From: JBFGCT01 sp041581055
GTDB taxonomy: Bacteria; Actinomycetota; Acidimicrobiia; Acidimicrobiales; Ilumatobacteraceae
Reading direction: 5' to 3'
Length of the DNA: 9,637 nucleotides
Assembly (NCBI GenBank): GCA_041581055.1
Contig: JBFGCT010000161.1
Coordinates: 1 to 9,637 of the forward strand
A program made the translations under genes and the position numbers. Within the stretch, counting starts at the first letter, position 1; every line of letters starts with the position of its first letter. Below the pieces are notes generated by a model. It saw only the letters and a program-made list of their open reading frames with translations, was not told where the DNA came from and did not search any database. Shown one piece after another: positions 1 to 5,447 of the stretch.

Positions 1-107
1 CGACGCGGGCGGCGGCGGGGGCGCGGGTGCGGGTGGCGACGACGCGGGCGGCGGCGGGGGCGATGAGCCCGCGGTCGGGGGCGGCGACGCGGGCGGGGGC
101 GGGGGCG
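1..107. repeat. GC-rich direct repeats encoding the Pro/Ala tract
   Basis: A 23-bp sequence starting CGACGCGGGCGGCGG occurs perfectly at 1-23 and 40-62 (39-bp period, 13 codons) and with one mismatch at 85-107. In the minus-strand frame each copy encodes a PPPPPAS-like unit. Such repeats can expand or contract by slippage, and the array may continue beyond the left edge. Confidence 0.7.
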
Positions 108-153
108 GCATCGCCGAGGCGGGCCCGCTGGGCGCCGCGAAGTCGTTGCTCAT
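1..153 (-). CDS. Proline-rich N-terminus of an unidentified protein (partial, runs off left edge)
   Basis: The minus strand reads ATG at 153-151 and stays open for 51 codons to the window edge. The peptide begins MSNDFAAPSGPASAM and then becomes a Pro/Ala/Ser tract with runs of five or six prolines. No domain is reached, so function cannot be assigned. Actinobacterial small membrane proteins (RDD, DUF4190-like and similar) often begin with such a cytoplasmic Pro-rich tail ahead of transmembrane helices, but that is only an analogy. Support for the start: a GAGAAT hexamer at 166-161 ends 7 bp before the ATG, the spacing seen at other starts here. The gene follows the carboxylase gene on the same strand after an 80-bp gap and appears to have its own promoter. 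The opposite strand is also open but encodes only low-complexity shadow sequence. Confidence 0.6.
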   Translation of the reverse strand, partial: MSNDFAAPSGPASAMPPPPPPASPPPTAGSSPPPPPASSPPAPAPPPPPAS

Positions 154-160
154 CGGCTCG

Positions 161-166
161 ATTCTC
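161..166 (-). promoter_or_regulatory. Candidate -10 element of the Pro-rich gene
   Basis: The hexamer GAGAAT (minus strand, 166-161) ends 7 bp before the ATG at 153. It keeps A2 and T6 of the TANNNT consensus but lacks T1. No clear -35 and no Shine-Dalgarno sequence are visible, so a leaderless start is inferred. Confidence 0.3.
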
Positions 167-233
167 GCACGCCGCCGCCCGCGGTCACGGTACATCGAGG
201 CCGACCGGCCCGGCCCAATCCCGATCGGCGGGG

Positions 234-1787
234 CTACAACGGCACGTTGCCGTGCTTTCGTCGCGGCAGCTCCTCGCGCTTGGTCGCCAGCATCCTGAAC
301 CCGGCGATCAGCTTCTGACGGGTCTCGGCCGGGTCGATCACGTCGTCGACGTACCCGCGCTCGGCCGCCGTGTACGGGTTGGCGTACCGCGCGGTGTACT
401 CGGCGACCAGCTCGGCGCGCCGGGCGGTCGGGTCGGCGGCCTGCTGCAGCTCCCGCCGGTAGACGATCTCCACGGCGCCTTGCGGACCCATCACGGCGAG
501 CTCGGCGGTCGGCCAGGCGAAGGACAGGTCGGCGCCGATCGACTTGGAGTCCATCACGACGTACGCCCCGCCGTACGCCTTGCGGGTGATGACCTGGATG
601 CGCGGCACGGTCGCCTCGCAGTACGCGTAGAGGAGCTTCGCCCCGTGCCGGATGATGCCGCCGTACTCCTGGTCGACACCGGGGAGGAAGCCGGGCACGT
701 CGACGAACGTGACGAGCGGGATGTTGAACGCGTCGCACGTCCGCACGAACCGCGCCGCCTTCTCCGACGACTCGATGTCGAGCACGCCGGCGAGCATCTT
801 CGGCTGGTTGCCGACGATGCCCACCGCTCGCCCGTCGATGCGCGCGAACCCGCACACGATCGACCGCGCCCAGTGCGCGAAGTACTCGAAGAACTCGCCG
901 CCGTCGACGACGTGGCCGATCACCTCGGTCATGTCGTAGGGCTGGTTCGAGCTGGCCGGGAGGATGTCGCGCAGCTCGGTGCACAGCCGGTCGGGGTCGT
1001 CGCCGAGATCCTCGACCGGCGGCTCTTCCAGGTTGTTGGCCGGCAGGAACGAGAGCAGGAACCGCACGTCGTCGAGGCAGGCCTTCTCGTCGGAGGAGAC
1101 GAACGTCGCCACGCCCGACTTGGACGCGTGGCTCATGGCGCCGCCGAGCTCTTCGAGCGTGACGTCCTCGCCGGTCACCGTCTTGACGACATCGGGACCG
1201 GTGATGAACATGTGGCTCGACTCGCGCACCATGAAGATGAAGTCGGTCATCGCCGGGGAGTACACGGCGCCGCCCGCGCACGGCCCGAGGATCACCGAGA
1301 TCTGCGGCACCACGCCGGAGGCGAGCACGTTGCGGTGGAAGATGCCGCCGTAGCTCGCCAGGCTGACGACGCCCTCCTGGATCCGCGCCCCGGCGCCGTC
1401 GTTGAGGCCGACCATCGGCGCGCCGACCTTGAGCGAGAGGTCCATCAGCTTGTGGATCTTCTCGGCGAACACCTCGCCGAGCGCCCCGCCGAAGACGGTG
1501 AAGTCCTGCGAGAACACGAACACCTTGCGGCCGTTGACCGTCCCCCACCCGGTGATCACGCCGTCGGTGTACGGGCGTCCGTCGAGGCCCGACGACTCGG
1601 CGCGGTGCCGGGCGAGGAGGTCGAGCTCGTGGAACGATCCGTCGTCGAGGAGGTAGTCGATGCGCTCCCGGGCGAGCAGCTTGCCCTTCTCGTGTTGGCG
1701 CTCGATGGCGCGCTGCGAGCCGGCGCGGTACGCCTGCTCTCGCCGCGCGGCGAGATCGTCGAGCTTCTCCTGCATCGGGTTGGTCAC
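234..1787 (-). CDS. Acyl-CoA carboxylase carboxyltransferase (beta) subunit, PccB/AccD family
   Basis: This 517-residue protein is the biotin-dependent carboxyltransferase that moves the carboxyl group from carboxybiotin to an acyl-CoA (acetyl- or propionyl-CoA in the family), feeding malonyl- or methylmalonyl-CoA into lipid or propionate metabolism. The N-terminal crotonase-like half has DGAGARIQEG (130-139) and the oxyanion-loop segment GPCAGGAVYSP (168-178). The C-terminal half has VDVPGFLPGVDQEYGGIIRH (362-381), RKAYGGAYVVM and WPTAELAVMG (425-434), all typical of PccB. The length is close to the family norm (about 515-550). At the position that is Asp422 in Streptomyces PccB and Ile in its AccB paralogue there is Val410, so propionyl specificity cannot be assumed. 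The GTG at 1787 is chosen because TAGAGT ends 7 bp upstream; the ATG at 1775 (residue 5) is an alternative. No biotin carboxylase/BCCP subunit gene is in the window. Confidence 0.96.
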   Translation of the reverse strand: MTNPMQEKLDDLAARREQAYRAGSQRAIERQHEKGKLLARERIDYLLDDGSFHELDLLARHRAESSGLDGRPYTDGVITGWGTVNGRKVFVFSQDFTVFGGALGEVFAEKIHKLMDLSLKVGAPMVGLNDGAGARIQEGVVSLASYGGIFHRNVLASGVVPQISVILGPCAGGAVYSPAMTDFIFMVRESSHMFITGPDVVKTVTGEDVTLEELGGAMSHASKSGVATFVSSDEKACLDDVRFLLSFLPANNLEEPPVEDLGDDPDRLCTELRDILPASSNQPYDMTEVIGHVVDGGEFFEYFAHWARSIVCGFARIDGRAVGIVGNQPKMLAGVLDIESSEKAARFVRTCDAFNIPLVTFVDVPGFLPGVDQEYGGIIRHGAKLLYAYCEATVPRIQVITRKAYGGAYVVMDSKSIGADLSFAWPTAELAVMGPQGAVEIVYRRELQQAADPTARRAELVAEYTARYANPYTAAERGYVDDVIDPAETRQKLIAGFRMLATKREELPRRKHGNVPL

Positions 1788-1794
1788 GATGCCG

Positions 1795-1800
1795 ACTCTA
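1795..1800 (-). promoter_or_regulatory. Candidate -10 element of the carboxylase gene (leaderless start)
   Basis: TAGAGT on the minus strand (1800-1795) fits TANNNT and lies 7 bp before the GTG at 1787, so transcription would begin at or beside the start codon. No -35 match is evident. There is no Shine-Dalgarno sequence before the GTG or before the ATG at 1775. Confidence 0.5.
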
Positions 1801-1811
1801 GTGGCGTGGGC

Positions 1812-1817
1812 CAGACT
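1812..1817 (+). promoter_or_regulatory. Candidate -10 element of ligC (leaderless start)
   Basis: CAGACT (A2 and T6 of the consensus kept) ends 6 bp before the GTG at 1824. It is weaker than the other candidates. The GGGG just before the GTG could instead act as a poor Shine-Dalgarno sequence. It lies only 11 bp from the opposing -10 of the carboxylase gene. Confidence 0.35.
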
Positions 1818-1823
1818 GGGGCG

Positions 1824-2918
1824 GTGGACGACATCGCCGACTTCGATCTGCCGTTCCAGCCGCCGCTCGAGCCGATGCTGGCGAAGTTGGCCAGGACGAT
1901 CCCGGGCGGCGACGGTTGGCTGTTCGAGCCGAAGTGGGACGGCTTCCGGTGCATCGTGTTCCGCGACGGCGACCGTCTCGAGCTGATCTCGCGCAAGCTC
2001 CGGCCGCTCACGCGCTACTTCCCCGAGCTGCTCGACCCGTTGCGCGCCGCCGTCCCGGAGCGATGCGTCGTCGACGGCGAGATCGTGGTCGCCGACACCG
2101 AGGGGCGCGGGCTGAACTTCGACGCGCTCCTGCAGCGGATCCACCCGGCGCAATCCAGGGTCGACCGGCTCGCCGCCGAGACGCCCGCCGCGTTCGTCGC
2201 CTTCGACCTCCTCGCCGACGGCGATCGGTCGCTGCTCGACGAGCCGATGGCGGCGCGGCGCGCCGAGCTCGTCGCCCGCGTCGCGCCGAACGCCGTCGTG
2301 CACATCACGCCGGCGAGCACGACGAGGTCGGTCGCCGAGGAGTGGTTCGGGCGGTTCGAGGGGGCCGGCCTGGACGGCGTGGTCGCCAAGCCGCTCGACG
2401 GCGCGTACCTGCCGGGCAAGCGGGCGTTGATCAAGGTCAAGCACGAGCGCACGGCCGACTGCGCGGTCGCCGGCTACCGCATCCACAAAGACGGCCAGGG
2501 CGTCGGCTCGCTGCTGCTCGGCCTGTTCGACGACGCCGGCGACATGCACTCGGTCGGCGTCGCGGCGTCGTTCAGCGTCAAGCGCCGTGCCGAGCTGCTC
2601 CGCGAGCTCGAGCCCCGGACCAGCGACGCGCTCGACGGTCACCCCTGGCGCAATTGGGCGGAGTGGCAGGACGAGCGTCAGGGCGTGACGACGCCGTCCG
2701 CCGGCAGCCGGTGGAACGCCGGCAAGGATCTCTCGTTCGTGCCGATCAAGATGGGGTTGGTCGCCGAGGTGACGTTCGGGCAACTCGAGGGCGGCCGCTT
2801 CCGCCACGGCGTCAAGTTCCGCCGCTGGCGCCCTGACCGGACGCCGGAGAGCTGTCGCTACGACCAGCTCGACGTGGCCGAGCCGCTGTCGTTCGACCGG
2901 TTCATCGCCGCCGACTGA
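1824..2918 (+). CDS. ligC: ATP-dependent DNA ligase, LigC-like
   Basis: This 364-residue protein (M. tuberculosis LigC is about 358) seals nicks by the ligase-adenylate / DNA-adenylate mechanism. Nucleotidyltransferase motifs are in order: motif I EPKWDGFR with nucleophile Lys37, SRKLRPLTRYFPEL (Arg57), VDGEIV with Glu86, AFDLLA (126-131), GLDGVVAK (182-189) and IKVKH with Lys204 and Lys206. An OB-fold domain follows from about 210, ending in KFRRWRPDR. There is no fused polymerase, nuclease or LigB-type DNA-binding domain, so this is the minimal LigC architecture. LigC enzymes are known as back-up or repair ligases linked to base-excision or end-joining repair; no Ku or polymerase partner is in this window. 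The start is the GTG at 1824; the GTG at 1806 is possible. The same frame is open far upstream, but that sequence lies antisense to the carboxylase gene and looks like shadow. Confidence 0.93.
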   Translation: MDDIADFDLPFQPPLEPMLAKLARTIPGGDGWLFEPKWDGFRCIVFRDGDRLELISRKLRPLTRYFPELLDPLRAAVPERCVVDGEIVVADTEGRGLNFDALLQRIHPAQSRVDRLAAETPAAFVAFDLLADGDRSLLDEPMAARRAELVARVAPNAVVHITPASTTRSVAEEWFGRFEGAGLDGVVAKPLDGAYLPGKRALIKVKHERTADCAVAGYRIHKDGQGVGSLLLGLFDDAGDMHSVGVAASFSVKRRAELLRELEPRTSDALDGHPWRNWAEWQDERQGVTTPSAGSRWNAGKDLSFVPIKMGLVAEVTFGQLEGGRFRHGVKFRRWRPDRTPESCRYDQLDVAEPLSFDRFIAAD

Positions 2919-2922
2919 CGGT

Positions 2923-2944
2923 GCGGGCGACCCGCGGGCCCGCG
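2923..2944. terminator. GC-rich palindromes between convergent ligC and copC-copD ends
   Basis: The 27-bp gap between the two stop codons holds GCGGG-CGA-CCCGC (2923-2935) overlapping a perfect 12-bp palindrome CGCGGGCCCGCG (2933-2944). Either could fold in both transcripts. There is no T-tract, so this would be a hairpin-only or bidirectional terminator at best. Confidence 0.35.
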
Positions 2945-2945
2945 C

Positions 2946-4799
2946 TCACCCGTCGGTGGTGTCGGTCGGGATCGTGACCGTGTTCACGGGCGGGATCGTG
3001 ATCACCGTCGTCGGCGCCGACCCGTCGGCGTTGAGGATCGCGAACTGCACCGGCTCGCTGTTGATCACCCCGGTCGGTGTGATCGCCAGCACCTGCACGG
3101 TCCAGTCGCCGGCCACGTCGATCGGGAGCCCGCCGGTGGGGGACTCCAGCCTGACCGCGACGCCGGCGCCGGTCAGCGGGACCGGCTGGGTGATCGTGTC
3201 GATGCGGTCGTTGGGTGGCGCGGTGAAGATGACCTCCATCGACGACAGGCCCGACGCGGGCGCCCTGACCGTCACCTCCAACCCCGCTCGTCCGACCGTC
3301 TCCCGGGTCAGCTTGATCGTGACGTCGAGGTCGCCCTCGGGTACCTCGATCGTGCGCGCGATCGCGTAGTTGATCTTCGGGGTGTTGTCGACGTTCGGCG
3401 GGTCGAGCGCGAGCAACCAGGCGCTCGTGGCGAGGATGACGATGCCGACCGCCGCCTCGGCGCCGAACGCTCGGCGGAGCCGGTCGGCGAGCGGCACCGA
3501 CATCTCGTTGGCCCGCGACATGCGCTGGTTGACGAACTGGCGCGCCGAGATCGCGATGAACACCATCACGGCGACGAGCACCGCCTTGAGCACGAGCACC
3601 CGGCCGTGGCCGGAGCTGAACAGCGACCCGCCGTCGAGCCGGACCATCTGGACGACCCCGGTGACGACGGTGACGAGGATCGCCGGGTTCGACACCCGGC
3701 TGAACCCGCGCACGGCGTGGACCAGGTCCTCCTCGCCGGGCCCGGCGAGCACGACCCGGGCGACGAGCACGGCGCCGCCGACCCACACCGCCATCGCGAG
3801 GGCGTGCAGGGCGCCCATCGCCACACCGAGCGCGGCGACGTCGCCGCTGGTCCGGCTCAGCGCGATCGTGAGGACGGCGAGTCCGGGGATGCCGAGCGCG
3901 ACCAGCTGGGTGGTCGGGTCGATCACCCGGTCGGGGCGGATTGCCACCCACCCCGTCAGCACGACGAGCAGCAGGCGAACCAGCGCGGCGCGGCCCGGCC
4001 AGCCGGCATCGATCAGGTCGGGCCAGGAGCTCGGGTTGAAGCCGCTCCCCAGCCCGGTGTCGTTGATCGCCGCGGCGCCGGCCGCCACGTAGAGGAACGA
4101 GCCGATGAGGGCGATGATCCAGGCGCTGCGGATGAATCGGACGGCGAGGAGGTACTCGACCCCTTCCGGCCACGCCGCGGCGATCGTGACCAGGCCGCCG
4201 AACACGACGGCCACTCCGAGGACGGAGAGCAACCGGCCGAGCCAGACCGGGCCGCGGCCGGTCTCGATCTGGTTGAACGACGTCACCGTGGCGGAGCTGG
4301 CACTCGCCGCCGCCGGAATCGTCGCCGTCGGCGCCTCGGTCGTCGACGTGGTCCCGTCGACGGTCGTCTCGGTCGCCGCCGGTTCGTTCTCGATCGTGAA
4401 GGTGATGTTGCCGGTGCCGTTCGGCTCGTCGTCGGCGTCGCTGACCGCCCATGTTGCGATACAGCCGCCCTTGGGGAGCGGGACGTCGATCTCGGCCGAC
4501 AGCGTCCGGTCGTCGTCGCCCACGTCGGCGCGGGCGATCGGCATCTGCTCGGCGTTGCACTGCAGCGACAGCGTGTTCAGCTCGCCGAGATCCTCGGCGA
4601 ACGTCATGACGATCGCCTCGGGAGCGGCCGCAAGCACCGCGCCGTCGGCGGGATCCGAGGAGATCACCTCGTTGTCGGCGTGCGCCGTGCCCGACCCGAG
4701 CAGCAGGCCGGCCGCGGAACCGACGAGGCCCAGCAGGAGCGCGACGCGAGCACGCCGCGCCGTCCGCCGGCCGCGAGAACAATCGATGAGGTCGCTCAC
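2946..4799 (-). CDS. CopC-CopD family membrane protein (copper resistance/uptake-like)
   Basis: This 617-residue protein carries an N-terminal Sec signal peptide (RRTARRAR, then a hydrophobic core, ending GSGTAHA near 41). A CopC-like beta-sandwich follows at about 42-137 (SSDPADGAVL is its hallmark), then a Thr/Ala-rich linker (about 138-180). Eight predicted membrane helices lie between about 189 and 466 and match the CopD domain, including ALHALAMAVWVGG (330-342). A second beta-rich extracytoplasmic domain, perhaps YtkA-like, spans about 480-590, and the tail is Thr/Pro-rich. This resembles YcnJ-type fusions thought to move copper across the membrane. The usual CopC copper ligand in DxHP is Glu here (DDEP, 123-126), so copper binding is doubtful. 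Cys81 and Cys113 may form a disulfide. The GTG at 4799 is the only upstream start that keeps the signal peptide. The gene is convergent with ligC and downstream of the lipoprotein gene. Confidence 0.88.
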   Translation of the reverse strand: MSDLIDCSRGRRTARRARVALLLGLVGSAAGLLLGSGTAHADNEVISSDPADGAVLAAAPEAIVMTFAEDLGELNTLSLQCNAEQMPIARADVGDDDRTLSAEIDVPLPKGGCIATWAVSDADDEPNGTGNITFTIENEPAATETTVDGTTSTTEAPTATIPAAASASSATVTSFNQIETGRGPVWLGRLLSVLGVAVVFGGLVTIAAAWPEGVEYLLAVRFIRSAWIIALIGSFLYVAAGAAAINDTGLGSGFNPSSWPDLIDAGWPGRAALVRLLLVVLTGWVAIRPDRVIDPTTQLVALGIPGLAVLTIALSRTSGDVAALGVAMGALHALAMAVWVGGAVLVARVVLAGPGEEDLVHAVRGFSRVSNPAILVTVVTGVVQMVRLDGGSLFSSGHGRVLVLKAVLVAVMVFIAISARQFVNQRMSRANEMSVPLADRLRRAFGAEAAVGIVILATSAWLLALDPPNVDNTPKINYAIARTIEVPEGDLDVTIKLTRETVGRAGLEVTVRAPASGLSSMEVIFTAPPNDRIDTITQPVPLTGAGVAVRLESPTGGLPIDVAGDWTVQVLAITPTGVINSEPVQFAILNADGSAPTTVITIPPVNTVTIPTDTTDG

Positions 4800-4809
4800 A
4801 GTCGTGCAG

Positions 4810-4815
4810 AGGCTA
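4810..4815 (-). promoter_or_regulatory. Candidate -10 element of the copC-copD gene
   Basis: TAGCCT (minus strand, 4815-4810) fits TANNNT and ends 10 bp before the GTG at 4799, predicting a leader of only a few bases. No -35 or Shine-Dalgarno sequence is seen. Confidence 0.35.
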
Positions 4816-4877
4816 GTGGGCGGCCGTGCGTCACATGGTGAGCATCGTCGGCGGGCGCCATCCGGCGGCTACGGCGC

Positions 4878-4905
4878 GGGCGCCGGCGCGGGGGCCGGCG
4901 CGCCC
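4878..4905 (-). terminator. Putative terminator hairpin after the lipoprotein gene
   Basis: GGGCGCCGGC (4878-4887) pairs with GCCGGC (4894-4899) and GCCC (4902-4905) across a 2-nt bulge, with a loop of six bases. It lies 7 bp beyond the lipoprotein stop codon. The stem is very strong, but no T-tract follows. The rest of the 113-bp gap to the copC-copD start shows only that gene's candidate -10. Confidence 0.4.
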
Positions 4906-4912
4906 GAACCGG

Positions 4913-5362
4913 TCATGTCGCGGACCGGGCGCAGCCGGCGACGCCCATCTCCGCGGTCAGGTCGTCGCGGCCCAGGGTGAGCTCGCCGATCTGGCGCGTC
5001 AGATCGGCGAACGCGGCGTCGGTCGACGGGGTCGCGCGCAACTCCTCCCACCGGGCCGCTTGCTCGTCGGTGTTGCGGATGAAGGCGCGGTGGTCGTCGT
5101 CGAGCTCGCCCGGCACGGCCAGCGCCCGGGCCGCCTCGGCCTCGCCGCGGAGCGTCTCGGCGACCGCCCCGGCGAACGTGCCGACATCGACGCTGTCGCT
5201 CGGCTGCGATAGACCCTCGAGGCGCGCCGCGGTGTCGGCGCAGACGAGGCCGAGGGCGGCGCGATACTCCGCCGCCGTGATCTCGGGCGCGGGCTCCGCA
5301 CCACACGATGCGACCGCGGCGATCGCCAAGGCGGCCCCCACCCGCAACGCTCGTCGCACCAT
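4913..5362 (-). CDS. Small lipoprotein of unknown function
   Basis: This predicted 149-residue protein begins MVRRALRVGAALAIAAVASC: a short basic n-region, a hydrophobic core and a lipobox VASC with Cys20 as the lipidated residue. It should therefore be anchored on the outer face of the membrane. The mature part (21-149) is Ala/Glu/Asp/Arg-rich and looks mainly helical (for example GEAEAARALAVP and HRAFIRNTDEQAARWEELRA). Cys41 and Cys144, near the two ends of the mature chain, could pair as a disulfide. I recognise no family. The start at 5362 is chosen because it gives the compact signal peptide and because TACAGT ends 7 bp upstream; the frame runs on to 5455, but that would put 31 non-signal residues in front. 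It is divergent from dnaX across 85 bp and on the same strand as the copC-copD gene, though a hairpin separates them. Confidence 0.65.
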   Translation of the reverse strand: MVRRALRVGAALAIAAVASCGAEPAPEITAAEYRAALGLVCADTAARLEGLSQPSDSVDVGTFAGAVAETLRGEAEAARALAVPGELDDDHRAFIRNTDEQAARWEELRATPSTDAAFADLTRQIGELTLGRDDLTAEMGVAGCARSAT

Positions 5363-5369
5363 CGCCCGG

Positions 5370-5375
5370 ACTGTA
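5370..5375 (-). promoter_or_regulatory. Candidate -10 element of the lipoprotein gene (leaderless start)
   Basis: TACAGT (minus strand, 5375-5370) matches TANNNT closely and ends 7 bp before the ATG at 5362. No Shine-Dalgarno sequence is present. Confidence 0.55.
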
Positions 5376-5433
5376 CGGGACGCCGGTCGCCGCCCGGTCG
5401 CGGCCTCGGGGTCGGCGCGCGACCGCGCGTCGC

Positions 5434-5439
5434 TATGGT
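5434..5439 (+). promoter_or_regulatory. Candidate -10 element of the dnaX-recR operon
   Basis: TATGGT fits TANNNT and ends 8 bp before the dnaX ATG at 5448, predicting a leaderless or one-base-leader mRNA. No -35 match is clear. The opposing lipoprotein -10 is about 58 bp away in the shared 85-bp intergenic region. Confidence 0.5.
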
Positions 5440-5447
5440 GACGGGCG

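Noticed and set aside
154..233. Terminator for the carboxylase gene in the gap before the Pro-rich gene.
   Set aside because: GGCC-rich short inverted repeats are present, but none gives a stem of at least six pairs with an allowed loop and no T-tract follows.
27..1800. Plus-strand open frame continuous with ligC, which would give a ligase with a ~600-residue N-terminal extension.
   Set aside because: The extension lies exactly antisense to the carboxylase gene and the start of the Pro-rich gene, has Arg/Asp/Val-rich shadow composition and no domain. The family N-terminus begins near 1824.
1788..2807. Minus-strand upstream extension of the carboxylase frame across ligC.
   Set aside because: It is antisense to ligC, rich in Arg/Asp/Leu shadow sequence, and would add 340 residues with no homology. 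The family length and the -10/GTG arrangement support the start at 1787.
3606..4841. Long plus-strand open frames opposite the copC-copD gene.
   Set aside because: Their composition is repetitive Arg/Gly/Asp/Ala, typical of high-GC antisense frames. The minus strand has a signal peptide, membrane helices and family motifs.
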